Origin: Chromatiaceae bacterium
GTDB lineage: Bacteria; Pseudomonadota; Gammaproteobacteria; Chromatiales; Chromatiaceae
Reading direction: 5' to 3'
Assembly (NCBI GenBank): GCA_024235255.1
Contig: JACKMT010000001.1
Coordinates: 558,001-622,000 of the forward strand
DNA: 64,000 nt
The notes below the pieces were generated by a model. The model had not been told where the DNA came from, did not search any database, and was given only the letters and a program-made list of their open reading frames with translations. How positions within the stretch are numbered: the first letter of the stretch is position 1; each line of letters begins with the position of its first letter. The translations under genes were made by a program, and so were the position numbers. Shown here piece by piece: positions 1 to 8,235 of this stretch.

Positions 1-216
1 ATCGAGCTCGCCTTTAACCAAGGCCTCTGCGAAAGGCCGGCACCCAGGTTTACCGCAGGCGCCACAATTGGCGTGGGGAAGCATCTCCTCGACCTCGTCG
101 ATGCGGGGATCTTCATAGACAAAGAGCTTGCGGTTGGCAATCGCCAGAACAGAAGCCAGCAGAATACCCAGACACAGCATAAACACTGCAGCACTAGCTA
201 TATCGAGAATGACCAT
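1..216 (-). CDS. rnfB: RnfB-like electron transport complex subunit, 5' part only
   Basis: The gene starts at ATG 216-214 and runs off the left edge, so only the first 72 residues are present. Residues 1-28 are a hydrophobic membrane anchor (MVILDIASAAVF...) followed by a short basic turn. Residues about 50-60 carry the ferredoxin-like motif NCGACGKPGC. This gives the first three cysteines of the N-terminal [4Fe-4S] cluster typical of RnfB, with CRPFAEAL directly after it as in RsxB/RnfB. RnfB links soluble ferredoxin to the membrane Rnf complex, which couples ferredoxin:NAD electron flow to ion movement. The linker residues (HANCGACGKPGC) differ from the E. coli SQCGQCGYPGC form, so this may be a second Rnf-type paralogue. 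The rest of an rnf operon would lie to the left, outside the window. Confidence 0.8.
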   Translation of the reverse strand, partial: MVILDIASAAVFMLCLGILLASVLAIANRKLFVYEDPRIDEVEEMLPHANCGACGKPGCRPFAEALVKGELD

Positions 217-301
217 CGTCTCGGAGCCCCCACCTGTCGGAACAGCATCCGATTGAGACTACGTTGTGATTTTTTTATTAATACGTGATTTATCTAAGAC
301 C

Positions 302-338
302 GGTATAAAAAATACCAAGCTCTGATTGATTAATCAAT
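302..338. promoter_or_regulatory. Two adjacent palindromes upstream of the rnfB-like gene
   Basis: GGTAT-AAAAA-ATACC occupies 302-316 and the perfect 14-bp palindrome ATTGATTAATCAAT occupies 325-338, in a strongly AT-rich stretch (about 280-660). The second resembles an FNR half-site pair TTGAT...ATCAA but has a 2-bp rather than 4-bp spacer, so it is not a normal FNR box. The position fits an operator or promoter element serving the minus-strand rnfB-like gene. No other gene control is assigned in 217-769. Confidence 0.3.
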
Positions 339-352
339 TAGAAATTATATTA

Positions 353-601
353 TTATTCTTTGTTACAGATAGATGACGGTACAACGCACCTGAATTCAGA
401 TGTTTTGTCTCGATTCAGACAACCCTCCCAGTGTTCGGCAGAGCCGTAGACCATAATCTTGCTGCTGCCATTGCAGAACAATCCATTGTTTTCACGCCTT
501 TTATTTGAGGCTGCATCTGTTAAGAATTCATCCTTTCTGTCAGCTGAAAAATTTATACAGGCACATCTCTCCTTTTTCGAGAAGGACTCCAAAATTTTCA
601 T
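353..601 (-). CDS. Possible small cysteine-rich protein
   Basis: An 82-codon open frame starts with ATG at 601 in an AT-rich island. The product has six cysteines (CAC, LFC, EGC, FRC, SIC) in a polar chain without signal peptide or membrane segment, and ends in a C-terminal half rich in Gly, Ser and charged residues. No ribosome-binding site is obvious before the start. I do not recognise a family. The cysteine content and the natural-looking composition are the only arguments for its being real. It may equally be chance coding in a regulatory gap between rnfB and the LysR gene. Confidence 0.25.
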   Translation of the reverse strand: MKILESFSKKERCACINFSADRKDEFLTDAASNKRRENNGLFCNGSSKIMVYGSAEHWEGCLNRDKTSEFRCVVPSSICNKE

Positions 602-769
602 AACATTAATACTAACTATTAATATAGATAATATTCCACTATATTGCGGTTCAATCTAGACCGCTGGATTGCGATAAGTCAGTGAAATGGGCGCGTGGAA
701 ATTTTGTCTCTATTGTTCGGCCGGTTCTCTATTTGCCAGCTGCTTCGATGCCCCTTTGAGTCGCTCATT

Positions 770-1693
770 ATGGCATCACCCACGCCTGTATATTACAAGC
801 AGAACCGACTGAAGCAGCTCCGGGCATTCTGCCAGGCAGCCACAACCGGCAGTATCAGCGAGGCTGCGGAACGCCTCTTTCTCAGTCAGCCGACAGTTAC
901 ACTGCAGATTCAAGCGCTTGAAAAAGAGCTTGAGTCGACGCTGTTCGAGCGCCGCGGTCCGAAGATCCGGCTGACACCCGAGGGGGAGCTACTACTGAAG
1001 CTGGCGCTGCCTCTGGTTGAGGGCATGGATAAACTGCACGAGACATTTTCGGCGCAGCAGGGAGTATTGGCATCGGGCGAACTCAGTATTGCCGCGGGTG
1101 AATCGACGATTCTATATCTGCTGCCGGAACCTCTGCAGCAGTTCACCAGGAGATATCCCAAGATCCAGGTGAAGCTGCAGAATGTCACTGGCGGCAGGGA
1201 TGGCCTTTCCAGGCTGCGGGCAGATGAAGCCGATTTCGCGGTGGGTCCCTTGCCGGAGGTACCCGCGGATATCGTCTACGAGCCTTTGGTCACCTACGCG
1301 CCTGCACTCATCGTGCCGACCAATCACCCACTGGCGATGAAAAAGCAGGTCAATCTGGCAGAGATCAGCCCTTATCCACTGATCCTGCCGCCACCCAATC
1401 TGGCCAGCTGGCGTCTGATCGATACCGTTTTCCGCCAGCATGAACTGACGCTCAAATGCGGTATGGAGGCGGGTGGTTGGGAGGTGATCAAGCGATACGT
1501 GGAGATGGGCATGGGCCTCTCCATCGTCACGGACGTCTGCCTCACCGGCAAAGAACATCTGGTCAAATTCTCACTTGAGGCGTACTTTCCAAACCGCACC
1601 TACGGCATCGTGCTGAGACGGGGCAAATATCTCTCCCCTCAGGCTTCAATGTTCCTGGAGATGTTGCGCGATCACTACCCAAGCGAAATATAA
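770..1693 (+). CDS. LysR-family transcriptional regulator
   Basis: The product has 307 residues, a normal LysR length. Residues about 12-72 form the winged helix-turn-helix: RLKQLRAFCQAATTGSISEA, then SQPTVTLQIQALEKELESTLFERR split over the recognition helix and wing. Residues about 95-300 form the type-2 periplasmic-binding-like effector domain. The open frame extends upstream to 695. I chose ATG 770 because the HTH begins a dozen residues later, as is usual, and the upstream 25 residues look unrelated. The ligand cannot be read from sequence. It lies about 550 bp from the oppositely oriented rnfB-like gene and 50 bp from the convergent ChaN-like gene, so its target may be in the AT-rich gap to its left. 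Confidence 0.88.
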   Translation: MASPTPVYYKQNRLKQLRAFCQAATTGSISEAAERLFLSQPTVTLQIQALEKELESTLFERRGPKIRLTPEGELLLKLALPLVEGMDKLHETFSAQQGVLASGELSIAAGESTILYLLPEPLQQFTRRYPKIQVKLQNVTGGRDGLSRLRADEADFAVGPLPEVPADIVYEPLVTYAPALIVPTNHPLAMKKQVNLAEISPYPLILPPPNLASWRLIDTVFRQHELTLKCGMEAGGWEVIKRYVEMGMGLSIVTDVCLTGKEHLVKFSLEAYFPNRTYGIVLRRGKYLSPQASMFLEMLRDHYPSEI

Positions 1694-1744
1694 CAACGGC
1701 CTGCCTCAACATCCCCACGACCGCGCGGGATAATGCGATCGGCG

Positions 1745-2983
1745 CTAATCTCCGCCCAGCGCAAACTCGAACTGCAGCAGTTTCTCACCCAACACCAAAC
1801 GTTTGCGCAACACCTGAAGTTCCACTGCGGCGCCGGGTGACTGATCCAGCATCCCGATCTTGATGTCAGCAGTACTGTTGACCGTTTCTCCGTTCAGACG
1901 CTGAATGATATCACCCTCCTCCATTCCGGCCTGCTCAGCCGCACTCCCCGATACCACACTACTTACGCGCACACCTTGTTCCGCTTGGTCCAGCAGCACT
2001 CCCATCAGACCCGCCCGGGGCAGTTCGGCTGGTTCGGTAAAAACCACGAAATCGGCGATGCCCGGATGCAGCACGATACTATCTGCCGGCAACAGCAGAT
2101 GGGCTGCCACCGGCAGCCGGCGCTGCACCCGATCAGGAATACCGGTGCCATACATCAGATGGCCCGATCCGGCCAACACAACCATCGTTCTGTCAGGATG
2201 CTCCCGCAGGTAGCGCACGACCCGCTCAGCCATACCCTCGTCCCAAGCAAGCTGAACTTCCAGAAATCGCTCAAAGCCCCCGTTATCGGCGTGCGGATGG
2301 GTCCGATAGACCTCCTGAATCCGCAGACGATAGCGCGCATTGCCGGTTTCGATTTCTGGTGGAATTTGTGCGCGCTCCGCCTGCGTCAGGCCATCTATAC
2401 CGACCTTGGACACGCGATCGGTCAGCTCCCTGGCCACATTCAGAGCGATAACCGGGATCCCGTGCTCCCGTGCATATTGCATGATCGGCCGGTATAAACG
2501 GTAGTCGTAGCGCCAGCGATCATACCATTCGCTTCCCAGCAGCATCTCTTTTTCACTAATGCGCCCGCTGATGTAATCATCCAGCACCGACTGAAAGGAC
2601 TGCTGGAAGAACTCCATGCCGATGGCCATATCCGGCTTGATTCTATGCAGCCGCCGAATCACTTCCAGTTGATTGAGGTGGTGATCATATCTGTCGTGGG
2701 TCTCCCCGACGTACACCACGCGATCCCTGGAGAGCCGGGGCAGAATCGTCTCCAAAGCCTGTTTGTTGGTCAGATCGAGCACAGGATAATTGCCGGCACG
2801 CTTTTCGCTTTGATTTTCCGCCGGAATACCCGAACCCGTGTTGTGCACTGCGCCGGTGTGTTGCGCCGCCGCGTGGGTTGCTCCGGACATCTCGCGCTGG
2901 GTGATATCATGCGCACTGCACGCGGTGAGAGAGAGCGCCGTGGATAGCGCGATAATCGGCAGGATGCTACGTTTTGCTATCAT
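1745..2983 (-). CDS. ChaN-family lipoprotein with C-terminal PDZ domain
   Basis: A 412-residue lipoprotein. The signal peptide ends in lipobox LTAC with Cys22 if translation starts at the second ATG (2983). That start is preferred because GGGGAA precedes it, whereas the ATG at 2995 has no ribosome-binding site. Residues about 80-290 match the ChaN/Tiki-like haem-binding fold: VVYVGETHDRYDHH near the start and AIGMEFFQQ with a following SEWYDRWRYDY. Residues about 315-400 are a PDZ domain (GVRVSSVVSGSAAEQAGMEE, then GDIIQRLNGE). ChaN homologues bind haem or take part in iron uptake at the outer membrane; the PDZ fusion suggests a peptide or protein partner. It is transcribed divergently from the M1-type peptidase gene, with 89 bp between them. 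Confidence 0.85.
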   Translation of the reverse strand: MIAKRSILPIIALSTALSLTACSAHDITQREMSGATHAAAQHTGAVHNTGSGIPAENQSEKRAGNYPVLDLTNKQALETILPRLSRDRVVYVGETHDRYDHHLNQLEVIRRLHRIKPDMAIGMEFFQQSFQSVLDDYISGRISEKEMLLGSEWYDRWRYDYRLYRPIMQYAREHGIPVIALNVARELTDRVSKVGIDGLTQAERAQIPPEIETGNARYRLRIQEVYRTHPHADNGGFERFLEVQLAWDEGMAERVVRYLREHPDRTMVVLAGSGHLMYGTGIPDRVQRRLPVAAHLLLPADSIVLHPGIADFVVFTEPAELPRAGLMGVLLDQAEQGVRVSSVVSGSAAEQAGMEEGDIIQRLNGETVNSTADIKIGMLDQSPGAAVELQVLRKRLVLGEKLLQFEFALGGD

Positions 2984-3072
2984 TGATTTCCCCATACTGC
3001 TGCAGGCAAGTTTTATCCATAAGCCGATGGGACAACCAACGGTTGGGATAATTCCCTCGGAATGGGTGATAA

Positions 3073-5202
3073 ATGTTCAGGTATTCTATCAGTCTCACAC
3101 TGCTTCTGCTTTTCCCGACGTTTCTCCAAGCAGCGGAAGTTCTGCCATTGGTGAACCACGATCTGACCGTGAAAATCCAACCCGCTTCCGGCAGCATCGA
3201 AGTCCGGGACGAAATCAGACTGCCGGAACCAGCCGGATCCTTCGATTTTCTGCTGCATGCCGGCCTCGCTCCGAAGCTGGTAACGCAGGGAGCGACGCTG
3301 CAACGCTTGGGCGCCTACGCCGGCGTCGTCTCCGGCCAAGCCTATCGGGTTGCATTCGAGCAGCCTCAGACAAGGGTGACGCTGGATTACGCCGGGATAA
3401 TTCGTCATCCCGTCGAGGCCGGCAGAGAGCGCCAATCCGGCAGTCGGGCGGCCGGTTCTCCCGGGCACATCTCAGAGGAAGGCGTCTTCCTGAGTGCTGC
3501 AAGCCTGTGGTTTCCGTATCTCGAGGAGCGGATGCTGAGCTTCTCGCTGCGCGTGAATCTGCCGGACGGCTGGAGTTCAGTCAGCCAGGGAATTGGCTCG
3601 ACCGATGGAAGCAGATGGCAGGAGAGCGCTCCCCAGGACGATATCTATCTGATTGCCGGGCGGTACACACGTTACGAAGATGCCACATCGCCGGTAACAG
3701 CCGAGGTATATCTGCGTTCACCGGATCCGCAACTAGCGCAACGGTATCTGCAAACGACCCGTGATTACATAGCGCTCTATCAAAATTTGATCGGGCCTTA
3801 TCCGTACACAAAGTTCGCCATGGTAGAAAATTTCTGGGAGAGCGGCTACGGCATGCCCTCTTTCACGCTGCTGGGACCGCGGGTGCTGCGATTCCCTTTT
3901 ATTCTACACTCCTCCTATCCGCATGAAATCCTTCACAATTGGTGGGGCAACGGGGTTTACGTGGATTATCAGCAGGGCAACTGGAGCGAGGGGCTCACAA
4001 GCTACCTGGCCGACCATCTGATCAAGGAGCAGCGTGGAGAAGGCGCCGGCTACCGCAGGGAGACGCTGCAACGCTATGCAGATTTCGTCCATGGCGGCGA
4101 TGATTTCCCGCTGACTGAATTCAGAGGCCGCCATGGAGACATAAGTCAGGCGGTGGGTTATGGGAAAACGTTGATGTTTTTTCATATGCTGAGATTACAG
4201 CTGGGAGACCCCGTTTTTATCCAAGGCATCCGACGTTTCTACCGTGACAATCTGCATCGCATTGCCGGATTCGACGATCTGAGAGCGGCGTTTGAGGCTG
4301 TCGGCAAGCAAAGTCTCGGATCTTTTTTCGAGCAGTGGATCAGCTCCACCGGCGCACCTGATCTTCAGGTTTCGGAGGTTGAGGTTCACCGGGAAGGCTC
4401 GAGTTACGCCGTTCAGGGAACGTTGCAGCAAAAGCAGTCTGGCAAGGTGTTTGAACTCACCGTTCCGGTCGCGATCCAGACTGAAGATGAGCGCGTATCG
4501 CTCTTTCACCTGCCCATGAAACAGCGCAGGTTAAGCTTTAATATTCCGCTGCAATCGAATCCGCTGAGACTCACTGTCGATCCACGCTTCGATCTGTTTC
4601 GTCGGTTGGCCGTGGGCGAGACGCCCAGTTCGCTCGGTCAGCTGTTCGGCGCCAGGCGCATGACGGTGATTCTGCCTTCGGCTGCCTCCACTGAGGTAAA
4701 AATGCGCCTGCAAAGGCTGACTGCAGCCTGGTCCGGCTACTGGAAGGAGTCCACAACTGTCTGGGACGATACACTGGATAAGCTGCCGGAAATGGGCGGA
4801 GTCCTGCTGCTAGGCGCAGAGAACAGGTTTGTCCCGTACTTTTTTGCGCAGCTGGCTCAACATAAGGTGCACCTGGCGCAAAACCTGACCCTTGCAGAGA
4901 GATCTTTCGCCGCCGACAGCCACAGTTTTGCACTGACCGCTCCGCATCCCGCCGATAACAAAAGCGCAATCGGCCTTTTTTCCGTCGGCCCTGCACCGGC
5001 CACCGACGGCTTTGCACGTAAACTGCCCCATTACGGGAAATACAGCTATGCCGTGTTCCACGGGGATGAGCCTGAAAATATCGTCAAAGGCCAGTGGGAG
5101 GCGGCCACTACCGCCTTGAGCATCAACCTGACCGGCCGGGAACCGTTCCCGCCGGCGCAGATTCCAACCCATACACCGCTGGCCGACCTGCCGGGATTGT
5201 AG
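3073..5202 (+). CDS. M1-family (aminopeptidase N-like) metallopeptidase, exported
   Basis: The 709-residue product begins with a signal peptide (MFRYSISLTLLLLFPTFLQA). Zinc ligands of a gluzincin are visible: HEILH at residues 284-288 and the distal Glu306 in NWSEGLTSY, spaced as in family M1. An N-terminal beta domain precedes it, and about 400 residues follow, including a TQ-type insert. The usual GAMEN exopeptidase motif is not obvious; the equivalent stretch reads ESGYGMPSF, so substrate recognition may differ from aminopeptidase N. It probably acts in the periplasm on peptides or on an envelope protein. The divergent ChaN-PDZ lipoprotein may be functionally linked. No terminator is obvious after the stop. 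Confidence 0.85.
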   Translation: MFRYSISLTLLLLFPTFLQAAEVLPLVNHDLTVKIQPASGSIEVRDEIRLPEPAGSFDFLLHAGLAPKLVTQGATLQRLGAYAGVVSGQAYRVAFEQPQTRVTLDYAGIIRHPVEAGRERQSGSRAAGSPGHISEEGVFLSAASLWFPYLEERMLSFSLRVNLPDGWSSVSQGIGSTDGSRWQESAPQDDIYLIAGRYTRYEDATSPVTAEVYLRSPDPQLAQRYLQTTRDYIALYQNLIGPYPYTKFAMVENFWESGYGMPSFTLLGPRVLRFPFILHSSYPHEILHNWWGNGVYVDYQQGNWSEGLTSYLADHLIKEQRGEGAGYRRETLQRYADFVHGGDDFPLTEFRGRHGDISQAVGYGKTLMFFHMLRLQLGDPVFIQGIRRFYRDNLHRIAGFDDLRAAFEAVGKQSLGSFFEQWISSTGAPDLQVSEVEVHREGSSYAVQGTLQQKQSGKVFELTVPVAIQTEDERVSLFHLPMKQRRLSFNIPLQSNPLRLTVDPRFDLFRRLAVGETPSSLGQLFGARRMTVILPSAASTEVKMRLQRLTAAWSGYWKESTTVWDDTLDKLPEMGGVLLLGAENRFVPYFFAQLAQHKVHLAQNLTLAERSFAADSHSFALTAPHPADNKSAIGLFSVGPAPATDGFARKLPHYGKYSYAVFHGDEPENIVKGQWEAATTALSINLTGREPFPPAQIPTHTPLADLPGL

Positions 5203-5376
5203 CTTCGATTATTCCGGTTGAAGATATCCCGCCCAGGTGCCCGGTTCAGCACTCTTTGTCAGGTACATAGATACCCCGTTGCAGCTACCGGTGCAGGGTC
5301 CGCATGAATAGTTCGATTTTCAATCCTGGGTTATATTTACCTCAATCCCATGCAAACAAACGATAGGACAAAGAAA

Positions 5377-5610
5377 ATGTACAAATTGCTCGTAGTTTCC
5401 ATTCTCGGCCTATGGCTGGTCGCCTGCTCCGATGAAAACATGGAAAAATGGAAAGAGATGAATAAAGACCGTATCCAGGAGGCTCCCAAAGAGGATCCAA
5501 ACCTGCCGACTGTCAAAGGGGATGTGGATGCGATAAAGCAAAAACTGAAAGACATCAACGAGAAGGTGCAAGACAAAGTCAACAACATGCTTGAAAAGAA
5601 AAGTGAATAA
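5377..5610 (+). CDS. Small predicted lipoprotein
   Basis: A 77-residue product with a lipoprotein signal peptide: MYKLLVVSILGLWLVACSDE, where LVAC is the lipobox and Cys17 the lipidation site. The mature part is charged and mostly helical (KQKLKDINEKVQDKVNNML), likely a short coiled coil or amphipathic helix. The frame could begin at 5350, but ATG 5377 has AGGA about 8 bp upstream and gives a clean signal peptide. I recognise no family. Asp follows the lipid-modified Cys at the third position rather than the second, so an outer-membrane location is likely. Confidence 0.7.
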   Translation: MYKLLVVSILGLWLVACSDENMEKWKEMNKDRIQEAPKEDPNLPTVKGDVDAIKQKLKDINEKVQDKVNNMLEKKSE

Positions 5611-5686
5611 ACTCATCCAGCAGGGGTAGGTAGCATTCGTCTTCCCTCTGAATCAGGAAGCAACGCTTATCCTGCTCAGGAAAATC

Positions 5687-5824
5687 CTAAGCTTGAGCAT
5701 GCCCCAGCATATTCGCAATATCCTCCAACGCCGGAAGCACCCGCTCCATTCGTTCAGGATTACGGCTCTGCTTCCATTTGCCAGTCTTAATCTGTGAATA
5801 CTCCACCGGCCCAAGCCGGTGGCT
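5687..5824 (-). pseudogene. Possible 3' remnant of a degraded gene
   Basis: A minus-strand frame of 45 codons without a start codon ends at TAG 5689-5687. It reads like a helical protein C-terminus: KTGKWKQSRN, then PERMERVLPALEDIANMLGH. An in-frame TGA closes it upstream, just at the 5803-5822 hairpin. Composition and heptad-like leucines look protein-like, but no family is recognised. It may be chance. It sits in a 716-bp non-coding stretch (5611-6326) that otherwise holds a hairpin and a MITE-like repeat. Confidence 0.2.
5803..5822. other. Perfect hairpin CCACCGGC-CCAA-GCCGGTGG
   Basis: An 8-bp perfect stem with a 4-base loop (5811-5814), not followed by a T-tract on either strand, so it is a poor intrinsic terminator. 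It could be a REP-like or mobile-element end in the non-coding stretch between the small lipoprotein and the asparagine-synthetase-like gene. Confidence 0.4.
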
Positions 5825-5911
5825 TCAGATTACAGCTAAAAGCCCGATCGATCAGCCATTCGGCCGATTAATCTTCCCTGAAGGCACAGCTCATTGACGC
5901 ATACACTTCCT

Positions 5912-5989
5912 CGTCATTGTGGTGCAGGCCGCATTCCAGTCCAGTTGCCGTGGCTAGTTCCCTGGATGCCGGCCTGCGCCGGCATGAGA
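5912..5989. repeat. MITE-like inverted-repeat element, copy 1
   Basis: Two 26-nt arms, 5914-5939 and 5962-5987, are imperfect reverse complements of each other around a 22-nt spacer. The right arm itself contains a perfect small hairpin, ATGCCGGC-CTGC-GCCGGCAT (5966-5985). The right arm matches bases 15766-15791 of the second copy at 22 of 26 positions. The layout CGTCAT...CCAG-spacer-CTGGAT...ATGA is that of the widespread short proteobacterial intergenic repeats whose translation reads IPAKAGIQ. It lies about 340 bp upstream of the asparagine-synthetase-like gene. Confidence 0.7.
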
Positions 5990-6326
5990 TGTGCCGGTTA
6001 AAGCCGGGGGATCTACAGACCCCATATTTACGACTTTAAAAAGGCATTGAATAGGTTGGTGATCACTTCACCGCAATGCCCATGTAGATTCATCGAAAGC
6101 GAGCCGCTATACCTCAAACACCCGCTACTCAAGTTGAACAGGTGCCAGACGATATCGAGTATGTCGCAACCGGGGCCTGGCTTTATGGCTGAAACAAGCA
6201 AATTTTCTCTACTGGTAGAATTTCATCCATATAAATGCCCTAATAGCTGGTTTATTAAGCATTTTATTTTAAAATGGCCCGGCTTACTTTGACTATTCAC
6301 TGTTAAAGAACACTCTGGGGAGTTGT

Positions 6327-8144
6327 ATGGGACTGATATGTGGCTGGGCCGGTAAATCGAACCCGGCAAATCCGGAGGCTACCATCGCTGCAATGCTCAA
6401 GGCACCTGCAGGATTCCTTGGCTACAACTACACCTTCAGTATCAATGAGCAGACGGCACTTGGCGGCGGTGCAACCGACAACACCACTCCTTGTCAAGCA
6501 AACGATATATGCTGCGTAATCGAAGGGAGTCCCCGCTGGTCTGACGCAGAACTGCAAAGCATTCAAGACAAGATGGGCGCTTCCCACGCCCTGGCAAAAG
6601 GATTCGAGCGGTACGGGAAAGCTGTTCTGGGGAAGCTATTTGGAGCCTTCAGCCTGTGCATCCTCAAACCAAAAGCAAAATATGCGTTGCTGGCAATCGA
6701 TCGCGTAGGCATACGCCCCTTGGCATATACGGTAACGCATGACACGCTGATTTTTGGAACCTACATCGACTGCATTCTTTCTCATCCCCAGTTTAAAAGT
6801 GAAATCGATCCGCAGGGCATATTCAACTATCTCTATTTTCATATGATTCCAAGCCCGCAAAGTGCTTATCGGGGCGTAGTCAAACTTGAACCGGGCGAAT
6901 ATGTCGAGTGCAGCGAGAAAGCAGCTGTGCATAATTTTTACTCGATAACCGATTTCACAGACACGGAAAAAAGCGAAGCCGCGCTTGCCGCTCAACTGCG
7001 CAATGAACTGGATCTATCGGTACGCTCCTGTTTGTCAGGTGCAATGACGGGCACATTCCTCAGTGGCGGCCTGGACAGCAGCACGGTGACAGGCGTATTC
7101 GGCAAGATTTCCACCGACCAGGTCAATGCGTTCAGCATCGGCTTCGATGCCGAAGGGTACGACGAAATGGCATTTGCACGCGCCAGTGCCCGCTATTTCG
7201 GCGCAACGCTTCATGAATACTACGTGACTCCCGCAGATGTGCTCGATGCAATTCCAAAGATGGCCGCTGCCTATGACGAACCCTTTGGCAACGCGTCAGC
7301 GATTCCTGCCTACTACTGCGCCAAATTTGCACGCGAAAGTGGATTTGACACACTGCTTGCCGGAGATGGCGGCGATGAGATATTCGCCGGCAACACACGC
7401 TATGTAAAACAGTTGGTTTTCGATCTCTATCGCCATATTCCTGCGTTATTGAAAAAGAGCGTTATTGAGCCGGCGGCATTCAATATCCGGCCGTTGCGTA
7501 AATTGAAAAGTTATATCGAACAGGCCACTATTCCAATGCCTGCCCGGATGGAAACATATAATTTTCTCCACCGCACACCGCTTAGCGATATTTTCGAAAG
7601 TGATTTTCTAAGTCGCATCGACAGGAACTTTCCGGCAGCTCATTTGGAGGCCATCTATAACAGACCTGACCAGGGTGACTTATTGAAAAGAATGTTGTTT
7701 CTTGATCAAAAGCTAACACTCGCCGACAATGATATCCGTAAGGTGAACCGGATGTGTGAATTAGCGGGAACGCAAGTGCACTACCCGCTTCTGCAGGACA
7801 GGATGATTGAATTTGCCGCCCATATCCCGTCTGCAATCTTAGTGAATAAATATAAGCTCAGATCATTTTTCCGCAAAGCGTTGAAGGATTCACTCCCCCC
7901 GGAAACGCTGAGTAAGAGCAAACATGGATTTGGCCTGCCATTCGGGATTTGGATAAATGAAGATAAGCAGCTCAAAGAGTTTGTCGATGTTAATTTAAAG
8001 GATATCAGCCAACGCGGCATTATCAACGAAGAGTACATCAGCAGAATAATACTCGCGCATGAGAGCGGTCACGCTTCGTACTACGGGGTAATGATCTGGT
8101 TACTGGTGATTTTGGAGCAGTGGTTTGTTGCTCATAATCAGTAA
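6327..8144 (+). CDS. Asparagine-synthetase-like amidotransferase (AsnB family)
   Basis: A 605-residue, two-domain protein. Residues 1-190 resemble a class II glutamine amidotransferase; residues about 220-600 are the asparagine synthase ATP-pyrophosphatase domain. That domain has the PP-loop SGGLDSS at 246-252, LLAGDGGDEIFAG further on, and a C-terminal SKSKHGFGLPFG. It would adenylate a carboxylate and amidate it. The GATase nucleophile Cys normally follows the initiator Met; here the ATG start gives MGLICGW, placing Cys at residue 5. Either the glutaminase is inactive, or translation starts at the ATA codon just before TGT. No biosynthetic partner is adjacent, so it could be a true asparagine synthetase or a specialised amide-forming enzyme. 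The gene looks more AT-rich than its neighbours and sits between two repeat elements, which suggests transfer. Confidence 0.82.
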   Translation: MGLICGWAGKSNPANPEATIAAMLKAPAGFLGYNYTFSINEQTALGGGATDNTTPCQANDICCVIEGSPRWSDAELQSIQDKMGASHALAKGFERYGKAVLGKLFGAFSLCILKPKAKYALLAIDRVGIRPLAYTVTHDTLIFGTYIDCILSHPQFKSEIDPQGIFNYLYFHMIPSPQSAYRGVVKLEPGEYVECSEKAAVHNFYSITDFTDTEKSEAALAAQLRNELDLSVRSCLSGAMTGTFLSGGLDSSTVTGVFGKISTDQVNAFSIGFDAEGYDEMAFARASARYFGATLHEYYVTPADVLDAIPKMAAAYDEPFGNASAIPAYYCAKFARESGFDTLLAGDGGDEIFAGNTRYVKQLVFDLYRHIPALLKKSVIEPAAFNIRPLRKLKSYIEQATIPMPARMETYNFLHRTPLSDIFESDFLSRIDRNFPAAHLEAIYNRPDQGDLLKRMLFLDQKLTLADNDIRKVNRMCELAGTQVHYPLLQDRMIEFAAHIPSAILVNKYKLRSFFRKALKDSLPPETLSKSKHGFGLPFGIWINEDKQLKEFVDVNLKDISQRGIINEEYISRIILAHESGHASYYGVMIWLLVILEQWFVAHNQ

Positions 8145-8235
8145 GTTAAATCTTATAACAGGTCAGCTCTTCAGAATGGGTGTTGCAGTCATTTTATCCA
8201 TGAGCCGCTACTGATCAGGTGCCGCAAGGTAAGGC

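Noticed and set aside
325..338. FNR box upstream of rnfB
   Set aside because: TTGAT and ATCAA are spaced by 2 bp instead of 4, so it is recorded only as a palindrome.
6047..6292. 81-codon frame upstream of the asparagine-synthetase-like gene
   Set aside because: No domain, no ribosome-binding site and composition unlike a protein; judged non-coding.
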